A stretch of DNA of 64,000 nt from Blastomussa wellsi (taxonomy: Eukaryota; Cnidaria; Anthozoa; Scleractinia; Plerogyridae). The stretch covers positions 2,478,952 to 2,542,951 of the forward strand of contig OX393567.1 of the NCBI GenBank assembly GCA_947652115.1. The letters run 5' to 3'. A program made the translations under genes and the position numbers. Numbering within the stretch: the first letter of the stretch is position 1; every line of letters starts with the position of its first letter. Shown here one piece after another: positions 36,601-48,003 of this stretch. The notes under the pieces were generated by a model. It was not told the origin of the DNA and ran no database searches. It saw only the letters and a program-made list of their open reading frames with translations.

Positions 36601-39600
36601 CCTTTCTTTTTCCACAATGTACTTGCTAGCTCTCAGAAGATTGGACACAAGCGAGTCATGTTGTTTACCAACAATGACAATCCACATGCCGGGGATCCTG
36701 CCCTTCAAGTAAGATTCCTGAAGTGTCTCATGGCTACCAATGAACTAAAACCATTCAAAGCTTCTAAGCAGATAACATGAGTATGAGGTGCAGGAAAACT
36801 CATTTGTAAGCCAAATAACAACTGGTATTTCAGTCTATTACTCCTGATCATGATTGGTCTAAAAGACAGTTGACTTTAAATTTATCAAATTTGCTATTAA
36901 ATAATTTTTAAATAGAATTCAAATTAAATTCTGAGTAACATAGTTTTGAACCCGGGTATTTAAATATCATAATACTTTATCATGATCATACCTTCTTCTT
37001 TTCAGCGACAAGCCAAGACAAAATCAACAGTAAGTGACATGAAGTTTTACCTGTTTTGGAGTCTATATGGCTCAAAGGGCTGGCAGAATTTTACCTATAA
37101 CACCATTAATTTGTAAAGGTTGCAAAGAGAAATATCATAATATGTTTCTCATCCTGCACATGGCAGATATGAACCTAAAGCCAAACAGGTGAACACTTGC
37201 ACCCATTTATAAATACTCCAGCATGGCTCTAAACTCTGCCCTGAGGTCCAACAGAAAAGGTACCTTTTTGACAAACCTTTTATAGAAAGGTATTTTCTTT
37301 GGGGGGGGGGGGACAAGAACTCATGGTCTAGTGTAGGACTCCTTCCCCTGGGGTTATCCCTGGGATTACCCCTGGGGTAAAGTGGCACTTTAACAGCTTG
37401 CTGAACAATACATGCAGGTATAATGTTACTTGCTATTATTCACTGGTCAAATGGATCGTGTTTCAGGATTTGAGTGAAATAGGAATTGCAATAGAGCTGA
37501 TGCATATTCAACCTCCAGATCGTTCTTTTGATGCAAGTCTCTTTTATCAGGTAGGCCAATCTGTTATATTCGGGGCTACTGCCTGTTTACAACTGTGTAC
37601 GACTGTGTGCAAGCCTACTGGCCCATCAGGCTGGAGCGTATCCCAGTTTAATTAGCATGAAATGACTAGACTAAGTATTTCTACTCTGCCCTGGATGGAA
37701 TGTGAATTTATCACAGGGTTAAACCCAGCATTAAATTCATATAGTATTCATTCATACTCCTGGGTGAAGAGAGGCATTGTGAGGGTAAAGTGTCTTGCAC
37801 AGGAACATAACGCAGTGCCCAGCCAGGGCTCTAATAAAGAACGTCCAATCCAGAGTCCATTGTTCTAACCATTAGACCACCCTGCTGTTTTTCTGTTTAT
37901 CCTGTCAGGATGTAATACATATGGATGACGATGAAGGGGGAATTTTGCCAGATCCTGCTGAGAAGTTTGACGAACTCCTAACAAGGTAAAGACTCTCTAG
38001 GGGTACCCAAAGAATTTATTTAAATCTTTGATTCAATCTTGAGATCTTCTCTTTTAATTTCAAGAGTGCTATCATAATCTTCAATAATTTCTGCAAAATA
38101 CCCATAGTTATAGAGAGGCTTGGCATTGTATTGTGTGATCAGTGTTATCTAGAATGTTGTTTCTTTATGCTTTTAACAGACCCAGGTAACAAAACTACAT
38201 TTTATAAAATAACTGAGATACTGTGTGCACTCATTGGTCAATGGGTGTGTTAAGATGAGAGTACATAAAGTCCCTTCATGTTTATATGAGGCAATATGAA
38301 CATGGAAAAAGTCCCCTATTACTTCAATGAAACTTTTCGTTATTAATGACAGGGTGCAAAAGAAGGAATACAAGAAACGAGCGATGACAGCTCTTCCATT
38401 CATGCTAGCAGATGGAGTCGAGCTTGGAGTTTCTGTGTAAGTTACTTTGTTCTTGTGTACATAACCAGTTTCTGTGTGCAAACCATGAGATTCTCAGAAA
38501 ATAATTATACTGTTTCTCTCTGGACAAGTCGTTAAATATTAAAAGCCATTTCCAGTCTGTACTGCGCAATCTCCGCTTGCAATGTTTATCAAGCCTCACA
38601 CATCGAAATGTAAACAAACCAAAATGAAAAATAGGGGTAAACACAAGTTTACCTTTTTCGTCATTATTAATATCTGATATACTTGCAAAACAATAATAAA
38701 GAGTAGATGAAGCTCGGCTATATTCTAAACTGACGTTTCAGCTCATTGCAAACTCTCAAAAAAAACGACCCGTAATGGCGGACTCAAAATTTTAACTTCA
38801 TGTCGCAGTTACCAAAGTGTAACGTATCGACGATTTCAAAACAGAAATGTAAGCAAATTCCGAGACTGCGCAGTACGGACTGGAAATGGCCTTTAAATGT
38901 ACACACTGCAATATTTGCAGTGAGGAGCATTGATGCCCAAATAAATGAATAACAGGCCTTGTCTTAATTACATAGCTCACATTTCTGGTGCAAACATATT
39001 AATGCACTACAAATGTTGCTGTGATTCACATTTGCTTCACATTTAAGTTTCCTTCTTTGAACGATGGTGCAATGACAAACTTTCATACTCAGATATATTT
39101 TTTCTTTGCCTTTATACATGTATAGATACAGTCTTTGTAGATCTGAAACAAAATCCACTTATATCAACCTGGACAGTCACACAAATGAAGAAGTCAAAAT
39201 TCATACCAAGCATATTTGTGTGGTGAGCTTTTTCATGTTTAATCTTTGTATAATTCAGTACCATAGATAAGAGTTAAAAGAGTTTGAACGAGGCCTTTCA
39301 ATATATTGTACCACAGGTAATTTTGTAATAATCAATTGCTTGTTGTTGTAGGATACTGGTAGAGAGTTAATGCCGACAGACATCAAATGTTATCAAATGT
39401 TCGGAGGGGAAAAGGTAAGCCAGAATAAGTTAATTATTCCTTCCTTCTGTCAAAGAGATATGCTCTTTTACTGTCACGGTAATTGCTAATGAAACCTTCT
39501 ATAAACTGTGTTTATAATGTACTTGATAATCTTATAATTATACATAATTATTATTTTTTAAATACCTTTTAATACATTTGTCATTCTCCTATTTTAGGTT

Positions 39601-42600
39601 ATCTTTGAAAAAGAAGAAGTTGCTTCAATGAAAAACTTTGGTAACCCAGGTAAAGATTATCACACTGCACTTGTTTAGTCTTGGGCGCATCTATTGATTT
39701 TGTAAAAAAATAACTACCGTTTGTGTACAAAAGTTAATTTTAGAATCCCATAGCTTTCAAGATAAATGTTATAAGTACAAGCCAAAGCTGACATGGGGTG
39801 AAAAAGAAAAACGTCAACTAGGATTTGAGATATTGAAACACTATGGTAATGAATTAGAAGAAATTATGGTCTGCATACTGTTGGTACAAATGTTTTGATC
39901 CTGTATGACATAGAAATCATGCATGCTATGACGTGGTCCACCCACAGTATAGAAAGGTATTTTAAATCATATTGAGCTCTTTTTGTTTTGTGATGTAAGT
40001 CAGTTGTTCAATTTATTTAAAACTTGGATATTTGCAGGTCTGCTATTGATGGGATTTAAACCCAGGTCATCTTTGAAAAACTATTTTCACATCAGACCTG
40101 CACAGTTTCTTTATCCCAGTGAAAAGGTAATAATAAATTAAATATTATTTAAACCCACGAAATAACATTTTATCATATTTTGGTCCGGAAGATTGATGTG
40201 TTATCTTCTTTTAAACAGAGTATTTTAGGAAGTACAACATTATTCTCGACACTTCTAAGCAGATGTCTCACCAGAGAAGTGGTGCCAATATGCCGGTACA
40301 TTCCCAGGGTTAATATCCCGCCAAGATTTGTAGCTCTACTCCCACAGGTAAAATACCCTTAAGTGTCAGTGCCAGTTTAATATCATGACAGCTCTTTGCC
40401 AGTGTCTCAGCTATAGTAATCAGATCGTAGGCAGGAAGGGACGCGGAGATGACAAAAAACTGCCTCAGTCTTATTAAATATAGACCTTGACAGGTCTGTC
40501 TTTTACAGACATTGCATTGCGATGCATTTTGATTGGCCCATTCAAAGGAAAGCAATCAGAGCTCGTTGTTAAGGATTTGCTTCAACAATATCAACCTGCG
40601 TGCAACAGATCGTCTTGAAAGAATTTCCTTGCTGTCCCAAATTTTAAGCTAAAATCATATGGCCGGAGTGCTTTACTGTTGTAGCACCTATTTTTGGAAC
40701 TGCTTACCAAAAGGCATCAAGAATTCATGCAGATTCTATTGACAATTTTTCAATGTAAACTTCACCTTTTAAACGAGCTTTTTCAACTTGATCTTGCTGA
40801 TTTTTACCGTTTTGTAATATCTTACTTGCAATTAATTTAATTGTTTTCTTTACACCTTCTCTACTCTATATTTTAATCAATAACGTTTTACTTTTAAGGA
40901 TATTTAATCGGTAATTTGTGCCTTTGAATCACTGAGAAATGGCGCTAATTTTTTTAAGATAATTTGATTATTCCAAAAGACAAATATTATTTCTCAACTT
41001 GTCTTCCAGAAAGAAGAACTAGATGAGCACAATAATCAAACCACCCCTCCTGGATTCCATCTGATTTTTCTTCCATTTGCAGACGACATCAGAAAACTTA
41101 AATATGAGGAAAACCCCAAAGGTAGTCATAATAGTCCACAGGAAAATATGAACTCAATAAATTGACCTCGCTCCCAATGTGTGGCTTCAATTATTAGCTC
41201 AGTTGGCAGAGCATTGCACCGGTATTGGCTTAAATTGGACATTCCCTGCAATGATCATTCTGCACTTTCATACAAGTGTTTATTGCATTATGCAATAGTT
41301 GAAAATATAAGCATTGTATCGTGGGAAAAACAGTTGGATTCAAAAGTTATAACTCAACCAAAACACCTTAAACCTCACTAAAGATAAGGAAAGATATAAT
41401 GGAAAGGAAGTAACAGAAGCTATTTTTTATTTAAATCAATGATTTTTCTTTATTTTTGAATCCAATCCTTTCCCCCATAGACATACAAATCTTTATTTCT
41501 ACTGCTGTCTAAATGCATTGAACACTCATATATATTGGGCTTGGGTTACCTGTTGTTCAATTGAATATTGTGCAAAATATGGTTTAATATGCATGTCATT
41601 TGTACATGCCAAAATAGTTTGATCTTCATTTTTCCTTTCAGCTACAAGAGAACAGGTCAATAAAGCAAAAGATGTTATCAAGACACTCACATTGGGATTT
41701 GACAGCTCAGAATTTGAGAATCCTTGTAAGCTTTTAAAATATTGTCTTTTAGTATATTCTCAGCTCCTACTATTGCATTTCTAGCTTTTTGATTGGCTAA
41801 AAAACTCCGACTATGAGCCAATAGTCGGAGTTTTACGTCATATGGAAAATAGTGCGCCAAGTTTTTATTTTACGCTTTGTAAAATTGTGGAAATAAAAAT
41901 CGGCGGCAAAACCCGGTTTGAGAATTTACTAAAACAATTATTCCATTCGCCCTTGTTGGATATCAAGTGATTATAACCAACTCGCGCTACGCGCTCGTTG
42001 GTTATTTTATCACTTCATATCCAACGCGGGCTCATGGAATAATTGTTATATAGTAATACAATGTTCTGCCAGTGCAACAATATTCAGAGCCACTTATGAC
42101 AGTATTATGAAAGACATGGTTTGGTTTGGAATACACTTTTAATAAAAGTACATTTTCTGGCATGTAATGGGTCCACCCATTTGGATTTATCAATGAATAT
42201 TTTCTTCAAATCTGGATTTATTAATATCTGCCTTGCAAGTTATTTGTTTAGCAAATCTAAAAAATCAAAAGTGAAATTTAATATGCTAAACTTTGGCAGA
42301 TTTTCAGAAGTATGCCACCAGACATGTCTTAGACAGCAGAACCCTTAAATTAAATTTATTATTAACTGAATGCAAATTTTTTCATACTTTTTTGTTCTTT
42401 GTGCTTGTGAAAATAGATAAAAAATGTATGATTTTAGCTTTTCATCAAGTTTTTGTGCAGGAGGTCAATAGGGGTTTTCAGCTGGGTATTTTTAGTTTTT
42501 CTTATTATCTTTTTATTATCTTATTATCTTTTTTTCTTGTTCACAACTGGTCAATTTGCCTGGTGCCCGTCCCTTAATGAACCCCTTGATTATTTTATTT

Positions 42601-45179
42601 TTTTATCTTCCTGGTCAGCTTTACAAAAACATTACAAGAATCTTGAAGCTCTGGCTTTAGACAGAGACGAACCAGAAGAGCTTGTTGATCTGACTGGTAA
42701 AAAGCATCAAAATATATTATTGAATATTTGTTTCTAAAATAGTTTTTCTTCTGTTACTGACAACAATTTTAAAATGTATTGTTTCAAGATGACATAGGGA
42801 GGCGCAGTGGCCTAATGGTTAGTGCGCTGGATCGGACTCTGGATCGGGCAGTTGGGTTTGAGCCTCGGCCGGGGTACTGCGTTGCATTCTTGGGCAAGAC
42901 ACTTTACTCTCACAGTGCCTCTCTCCACCCAGGTGTATAAATGGGGCCGTTGAATTTCTGCTGGGGGTAACCCTGCGATGGACTAGCATCCCATCCAGGG
43001 GGGAGTAGAAATACTCCCATTCACTTAATACTAAGGAAACCGGGATAAGCTCTGGCAGTATGGGCCACTGGGCTGGACATAGACTATCTACATCAACATG
43101 TAGACATAGATTTTTCAAACCAGTTTTAATTTTTTTATTGTTTTGATGTATTAAACATGGCCGTTGTAATTAGCCAATTAGAGGGCGCAAATTTGTTTGA
43201 TTGGTTCCGCCTCCTTGCAATGTTCAAAGCTGTTGTAACAAAACCTGTCATGCTTTTAACAAGGAGGCGGGACAACTGAAACATATCCGCACTCTCTGAT
43301 TGGCCACACTAAGGCGCGCGCGCTGTAAACCAAACATATACAGGACAAGATGTGTTCCCCATCTTATTCCTTGGCAAGTCTTATGAAAATAAAACAAAAT
43401 ATAGCTCGCTGCTGGTCCATACAGTCAGGATTTTAAAAAACAAGATCATGGTAACAAATGGCCAGAGGCTTATTTTCTCAGACTATAGTTCCAGTTTCAG
43501 TTTACCTATATCTCTAATTCCTATCAGTTTGATTCTCTTTTTCACTTTCTTAGATCTAACTTTAAAACTCTCACACTCTATTGTTCAAGAAGTGCTTTAA
43601 CAGCATTTTTTTCCTGCAGAACCCAAGGTAGAAGCAATCGACCGCAAAGCTGGTGATGCTATAAAGGCATTCAAGGACCTAGTTTTTCCTGATGATTATG
43701 ACCCAGCAGGAAAACCTGCATCAAAAAGAAAGGTATTCAGTATAAATTGACTTGATTTATATGCATTTGTGTGGTTGGTTATCATACATGTATCATAAAA
43801 TCCTGGTTATATGACACAAGAATGGGTCGCTACCTTTCACTAACAATAAAACTATCAAATAAGCATTTCTCCTAGCCCCCAAAAACGGAAGCAACAAGAG
43901 GACCATTAGAATTACAAGCTTGCAAGAGTGAAGCACTACACTACTGCATGCATCTGATTGTGGCTCAAACAATTAACACAGCAAAATCAATATGGATAAG
44001 GAATCTCTTCACAAAATGTTTAATTTTTCTTCAGGCTACAGATGGACCAGGAGCTGCAGCCAAAAGAAGCAGATCAGGCGATGATGTAGAAATTGACATA
44101 AGAGAAGAGGCACAGAAAGGAAGGGTGAGTGTGTATCAAGACCCAGGAAAACAATTTGAGACACCTGCATTGCTTTTAAGTTTTGTAAAGTGCAAAAAAT
44201 AGGAAGGCCCCTGGTTGTTTTGAAACTGCAGCTCTTTTCAATAACATTTGAACTCTGCTCATGCCGACAGCGGCTGTCACTAAAAGGGGGACAGGGACAT
44301 GAGGACGTGGGAACTTGGGGACGTCAGACGTGGGACGTGGGGACGCGGGGACGCGGGGACGCGGAGACATGGGGACATGGGACGTTGGGACTTCGGGACG
44401 TGGGGGCGCGGGGACGTGGTACTCGACAGCAAGGGGACATGGAACTCGGGTACGTGGGGATTGTTTTAGTAGAAACTAAAAAGGATTGCATTGCAAAATT
44501 TACCATTTTATGTCATTTTAAGCCAAAAATTAAGAAAAATATTGCCTCCGAAGAGCAACGCATGCTCGGTCGTTTTCTATCGTCCCCACGTCCCGGTGTC
44601 TCCATGTTCCCGCGTCCCCACATCTCCGTGTCCCCACGTCCCCAAGTCCCTGCATCCCACGTCCTCATGTCCCCATCCCCCTTTTCGTGACAGCCGCTGA
44701 CAGCATTTTTTCACTGCCGTCAATCATCATGCCGACATCCCAGAAAACAGAAGTTCACTTCAAAAGGGTTAAAAGTGTCACTCCTGTCAGTTGTGATTGG
44801 TAGACTTTGATCCATTTTCTTTGCTTCTGACTTTCAAGGTCCATTGGCTGTCGCCACAATTATGATTGACAGTGAAAAATGCAATCGTTGGTTAGGTTTT
44901 GAACTTCAGAGTTTGCATGTCATTGAAAAGTGTAGTCTAGTAAAAGTTAAACATCTGTATTCAGAACAGATTTTCTGAACTTTTGGCACCTTGTAAGTTT
45001 GAATTTCAAGCAATAATTTTATTTTTAAATGTAAATTAAAGTGGAACATGTTTTCTATTTTGCAGCTTTCCAAGCTCACTGTTCCTGTGTTAAAAGAGTT
45101 TGTGAAACAGGCAGGCATCAAATGTGGTACCAGAAAGGCTGATCTAGTGGAGGCCATCAAAGACCATTTTGGAGTTTGA
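30687..45179 (+). CDS. XRCC6: XRCC6 (Ku70), complete, 22 exons
   Basis: Exons: 30687-30776, 32458-32559, 32671-32745, 33726-33773, 34731-34785, 36049-36145, 36630-36708, 37006-37029, 37467-37550, 37909-37985, 38353-38436, 39126-39222, 39352-39414, 39598-39649, 40038-40126, 40219-40347, 41010-41121, 41642-41725, 42619-42696, 43620-43732, 44035-44124, 45066-45179. All have GT/AG ends and compatible phases, giving 611 aa (human 609). The vWA domain covers about residues 33-225 ([26 protein letters not shown]). The Ku core covers about 235-440 ([50 protein letters not shown]) and the C-terminal arm about 450-530 ([11 protein letters not shown]). A basic NLS-like [17 protein letters not shown] and a SAP domain ([20 protein letters not shown]) follow. 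With Ku80 it binds DNA ends in non-homologous end joining in the nucleus. An ATTAAA lies 11 bases after the stop. Confidence 0.96.
30835..31449. mobile_element. Outer MITE in XRCC6 intron 1
   Basis: The ends GGGCCATTCCATTTAATATC and GATGTTAAATGGAATGGCCC are inverted. The interior has CCCCTCAAAAATAGGGAG and a matching right part with a 14-base G run (31411-31424). A second element is nested inside. Confidence 0.8.
30905..31265. mobile_element. Inner MITE nested in the preceding element
   Basis: The inverted ends GGGAGCTTAAGCAA and TTGCTTAAGCTCCC are perfect over 14 bp. ACGTC-rich subterminal sequence occurs on both sides. It is about 361 bp and non-coding. Confidence 0.8.
31945..32099. mobile_element. 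Palindromic MITE (TGGTTTAAA family), copy 1
   Basis: TTGGTTTAAATTTATCCTTG and TTTAAACCAG on the left pair with CTGGTTTAAAAAATTTTAAA and TTTAAACCAC on the right. The centre is CTCATGTTGATTAGCATAAT. A second copy is at 33232-33383. Both lie in XRCC6 introns. Confidence 0.85.
33232..33383. mobile_element. Palindromic MITE (TGGTTTAAA family), copy 2
   Basis: Same arms (GTGGTTTAATTTTATCTTTG and GGATAAATTTAAACCA) and same centre (CTCATGTTGATTAGCATAGT) as the copy at 31945-32099. Confidence 0.85.
34915..35485. mobile_element. SINE family A inserted into a SINE of the same family
   Basis: A plus-strand copy begins near 34915 (GTGCAGTAGCCTAATGGCTA, B box GGTTCGAGCC) and breaks off at about 35064 after GGTGTATAAG. 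A minus-strand copy then occupies about 35065-35350 (complement of the B box in GGCTCGAACCC, ending CCACTGCACCTC). The plus-strand tail resumes at about 35370 with GGGTAACCCTGCAATGGACT and ends near 35485. It lies in an XRCC6 intron. Confidence 0.65.
35490..35845. mobile_element. Relative of the 3979-4385 MITE
   Basis: Shares GAATCAAGC, TTGCTCTAAAG, TCAAAGTGGG, GAAACATGA, GTGACTGCAA and TGACATTTTAAA in the same order with 3979-4385, and ends in a diverged ATTCACCACGTTTAAAGAATA. The left end is missing. Confidence 0.65.
37305..37400. other. Short G-rich and CCCTGGGG-repeat intronic patch
   Basis: A 12-base G run (37301-37312) and a tandem of CCTGGGGTTA / CCTGGGATTA-type words (about 37346-37380) in XRCC6 intron 8. 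Confidence 0.6.
37610..37886 (-). mobile_element. tRNA-derived SINE, family A
   Basis: Minus-strand copy: the complement of the shared body (GGTGAAGAGAGGCA, GTAAAGTGTCTTGCAC) leads to a decayed B box and the complemented A-box region CTAACCATTAGACCAC. In XRCC6 intron 9. Confidence 0.65.
38541..38894. mobile_element. MITE with about 30-bp terminal inverted repeats
   Basis: Left AAAAGCCATTTCCAGTCTGT then ACTGCGCA; right TGCGCAGT then ACGGACTGGAAATGGCCTTT. The interior is non-coding. In XRCC6 intron 11. Confidence 0.8.
41192..41230 (+). repeat. tRNA-like fragment (A-box half only)
   Basis: TAGCTCAGTTGGCAGAGCAT is an almost perfect tRNA D-arm/A-box sequence. No anticodon arm, B box or acceptor pairing follows. 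It is best read as the head of a decayed tRNA-derived SINE and not as a tRNA gene. Confidence 0.55.
41931..42049. mobile_element. Palindromic element in XRCC6 intron 18
   Basis: AAAACAATTATTCCATTCGC, TTGGATAT and ACCAACTCGCGC on the left pair with GCGCTCGTTGGT, ATATCCAACGCGGGCTCATG and GAATAATTGTT on the right. A second small hairpin (ACTCCGACTAT / ATAGTCGGAGT) lies just upstream at about 41804-41833. Confidence 0.75.
42793..43078 (+). mobile_element. tRNA-derived SINE, family A (best-preserved copy)
   Basis: A box TGGCCTAATGGTTAGTG, B box GGTTTGAGCCTCGG, then TTGGGCAAGACACTTTACTC, CACCCAGGTGTATAAATGGG, GTAACCCTGCGATGGACTAG and GTAGAAATACTCCCATTCAC. In XRCC6 intron 19. Confidence 0.8.
44268..44699. 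mobile_element. MITE with minisatellite-expanded inverted repeats and a nested element
   Basis: The ends CAGCGGCTGTCACTAAAAGG and CCTTTTCGTGACAGCCGCTG are inverted. The left arm continues as a degenerate tandem of GGGGACGCG/GGGACGTGG words (about 44287-44457). The right arm carries the same words as CCCCACGTCC (about 44583-44685), so the two tandem tracts face each other inverted. The middle (44461-44581) is a half-copy of the MITE family at 4617-4740. It lies in XRCC6 intron 21. Confidence 0.8.
44461..44581. mobile_element. Inserted MITE half-copy
   Basis: TTGTTTTAGTAGAAACTAAA, then AGGATTGCATT, AGCCAAAAATTAAGAAAAAT, GAGCAACGCATGC and CGTTTTCTATCG match the order at 4617-4740. Confidence 0.75.
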
Positions 45180-45630
45180 TGACATTTTTATTAAAAAAAA
45201 AACTTTACATACAGTACAAGAGCCATTTATTGTAGAATAATTCCCGGTCCAAAAACAATGAAAATACACATGTAGATTTATTAATTCTGATCTGGTATGT
45301 ATGTACATGTGGTTGAAAAAATGACAACAAAATATTTTAAAAAAGTTAAACCTATCTATACATTATGAATTTGTTGTGATTTGCTCAATGTTTGTATATT
45401 CCATTTTGGTCATTACCCAGAAAATTCACCACAGAACTGATCAGATATATGGCATTATTTCTTCAACGACAACGGTTTACTTCATGATCAAATTAACCAT
45501 AAATAACTGTATTGAAAGTTAAGTCTGTTTAACATGTAAACATTGATATGTCACCTAACCTCATTAGGAACAGCATTTTTTTAAAAAAAAGCTGATAGCA
45601 TTCCTTGGTTGCACAGTGAATCATAGAGTG

Positions 45631-45799
45631 AGGGGTTTCAAAACAAGGCGGCAGGTGCCGGAGTTCCACTGGCTACTTGACTATTATGCAGCCGGCTACT
45701 CTGGTCATAGTAATCAGTTTGTGACCAAAAAAGCTCACTTATAACAGCCGCCTACTCTTCCAGTCGATGACACCTACTTCAAAACATTTTGAAACCCCT
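45631..45799. mobile_element. Small MITE downstream of XRCC6
   Basis: AGGGGTTTCAAAACAAGGCG at the left pairs with ACATTTTGAAACCCCT at the right. CGGCAGGTG and CACCTACTTC are also inverted. It is about 169 bp with no ORF. Confidence 0.75.
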
Positions 45800-46756
45800 G
45801 TAGAGTACTGAGTAATGACTGCCTGACAGGTTACTGCTCCTGGTGGGGGGGGGGGGGGGGATTTGTATATTAAAGGGCGGGATGCTCATTGTCTCGCTTA
45901 GGGGTGGAAATTTCTGATTTTAGTCTTACTTTATAATACGGTGTTCTGGGAAAAACGCCATTATATTTAGCCATGAGGGTCTCATTTATATCCTTAATAT
46001 GTATATTTTAATTCATTTTAATTACCCAATTTGTATAATCTTGGTCTCTTTTAGGGGTCAAAAAAGCTTGGGCCATGCCCAGATGTCTCCTTTAAATCTC
46101 TAACGAGCATTCCCACCCCTTGCATATGCAAGTCCCCCCGCCCTGGGTTACTACTGTATGGGACGAGTTTTGACCAAATTATGGCATGATATTTATCCAA
46201 AAAATCGTAGTCTGCTTTGCATCTGCTTTTTGAGGTGTGATGCAACATTCTCGTGACAAAAAAAATAAACGGCTGTGAAGGAGACTAAAACACTTGTGGT
46301 GATTAGAGCACATTGTTTACCCGGGTGAATAGGCTATTTTCGCTACATTAAAATTCAGCTTGATAGCAAGGCCTATAAGACATATTTGTGTCTTCTGGGC
46401 CTTGCTACAAAGATGAATTTTAATATAGTGAAAGTGGTCTACTGCCAGAAGAACTGGGGAAATTCAACTTTAATTCTCAGAGAGTTATTCAATAGGGATG
46501 CCTGGGTGAACTTGGCATTTGCAAGTTGAGAAGCTGGTGAACGTAAAATTACAGAGTTACCATGAACTAAATATTACAGCAAGTACCATCACACAGTTGA
46601 TGTGACTACTTCATTGTCGTTACCAGCATATTATTTTCCATCAGCGCAGCATCACCAGCATCCTCATCATCATCACTCGAATGGGGTACAGGCACAATGC
46701 ACGTGAAAGCCCCAAGACTGTTTTGCTAGTAAAATCTAGACGCCTCTATACTTCGC
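45800..46756. other. Intergenic stretch between convergent genes
   Basis: Holds a 16-base G run (45845-45860) and an inverted GGGCGGGATGCTCATT ... ACGAGCATTCCCACC pair (about 45876 and 46101) that may mark another decayed element. A short inverted pair, AAAATTCAGCTTGATAGCAA / TTGCTACAAAGATGAATTTT, lies at about 46350-46425. No gene is seen. Confidence 0.5.
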
Positions 46757-47578
46757 TCACTCGAAATTTGGCCTCCGCACGCGTAATCCATAATGCCACG
46801 GCGTTCCTTGCCGAGAGTAAACAGAGCTCGAACGCACTGTCTTTAGAGCTGGTGAACTATAAGACAGGTAGCCCTGAAAATAATCATCTGTAGATAAGAT
46901 GCTCTCTGGTCTTGGATACCTTTTGTAGTTAGCAGGAGGTAAAATGTTCCCCTCCCAGTCTGTTGGCGGAGCTCGACATTCACTTTGTATTTTCAGCGTC
47001 CTTGACTGAAGTTCTTGCCTGCCCTGTTTCTGCCATCCAACTATTTTCTGTTTTGTTTGTGGCAATTTCACTTCGTGTAAAAATTTGTGGTAAGTGTTTT
47101 TACCAATGCGCGAGGGTTTTGGTACAGTTAATGGGTAGATATCTGCAATCATACCTGGTGAAGATGGCAGTGAATTTCTTGTTGCAAAGTTAGCGCTGTG
47201 TTTCGGACGCACAAATTTGAAATTTTTCCACATGTTGCTGTTGTAATCATCGTCGATTTGTTGCAGTTGTGAAGTGTCGAGATGAGTTATATCGAGCCAA
47301 AGTCTTTGTTGAGCTGTATTCCGTGGTTTGTCTCGTTCATCGTATGGCGCCTGGCGAACGAAGCTTTTTGTGTCATATGTCAGTTCTGAAGGAGATTCCG
47401 TCCTCAAAGGAAGCCCGAAAGTGGTTTTCGATCGAGGAGAAAACGCCATAATTGTGCCTCGAAGGTCTTCCGAATCGTTGCCATGGAGATTATGGACCTT
47501 CGCGCTTTTTCGTAACACTTTCGCGGGAGTTTGAAAATTTAAAAAATCAACATCAGAATTCTCATCAACTTTCACCAT
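46757..47578 (-). CDS. Intronless 273-aa protein, unrecognised
   Basis: An uninterrupted frame runs from ATG 47578 (ACCATCGTTT on the plus strand) to the stop at 46757. It is rich in proline, serine, arginine, tyrosine and tryptophan: NTAQQRLWLDITHLDTSQLQ, NMWKNFKFVRPKHSANFATR, PPTDWEGNILPPANYKRYPR and, at the C-terminus, GTPWHYGLRVRRPNFE. There is no signal peptide, membrane span or known domain that I can see. The short conserved-looking aromatic/proline motifs resemble small ciliary or sperm microtubule-associated proteins, but that is a guess. It is convergent with XRCC6 and lies downstream of PHF21A in the same orientation. Confidence 0.65.
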   Translation of the reverse strand: MVKVDENSDVDFLNFQTPAKVLRKSAKVHNLHGNDSEDLRGTIMAFSPRSKTTFGLPLRTESPSELTYDTKSFVRQAPYDERDKPRNTAQQRLWLDITHLDTSQLQQIDDDYNSNMWKNFKFVRPKHSANFATRNSLPSSPGMIADIYPLTVPKPSRIGKNTYHKFLHEVKLPQTKQKIVGWQKQGRQELQSRTLKIQSECRAPPTDWEGNILPPANYKRYPRPESILSTDDYFQGYLSYSSPALKTVRSSSVYSRQGTPWHYGLRVRRPNFE

Positions 47579-47768
47579 CGTTTAGCCCTGGTTTAACCCG
47601 AGTAGTTTTTGCTTTTTTAATATGGAATTTGTATCAATCAAGTGCCAATATGAAGTGCGAATTCCATCTTGATCATGTCTGAGTTTAGATAAGGTGTTGT
47701 TCCATTTTATTCCTCCTCTTTTTTCCTTGTTGAAGAGCACAAGAAAAGAGATCTGATACCCGAGGTTG

Positions 47769-48003
47769 TTTTAGCACTGTGGCCTAATGGTTAGTGCACT
47801 AGAGTTGATAGCGAATCCTGGCCAGGCACTTTGTGTTCTTGGGCGAGGCACTTGATGTCCATGTACCCAGGTTCATAAGCAGGTGCCAGAGAAATTAATG
47901 CTGGGGTGGGCTATCAGCTCACCCCAGGGGGTCGGCTCAAAATACTCCTTGTCCCTGTTTTAATGAAACTGGGATCCCTCTTGCCTGACAGGCCACTAGG
48001 CTC
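47769..48003 (+). mobile_element. tRNA-derived SINE, family A, diverged
   Basis: CACTGTGGCCTAATGGTTAG is followed by TTCTTGGGCGAGGCACTTGA, a CCAGGTTCATAAGCAGGTGC block and GCCACTAGGCTCC, in family order. The B box is lost. It is intergenic, between the 273-aa gene and PHF21A. Confidence 0.65.

Noticed and set aside
41192..41264. tRNA gene
   Set aside because: Only the D-arm half resembles a tRNA; no anticodon stem, T-arm or acceptor pairing follows.
44287..44457. CRISPR-like or regularly spaced repeat array
   Set aside because: The units are degenerate, directly adjacent 8-10-base words without spacers; it is a minisatellite in a eukaryotic intron.
44190..44690. 166-codon ORF with Gly/Arg/Asp-rich repeats
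   Set aside because: It translates the GGGACGTG minisatellite and the nested MITE; open frame is expected from the repeat period and no splice context supports it.
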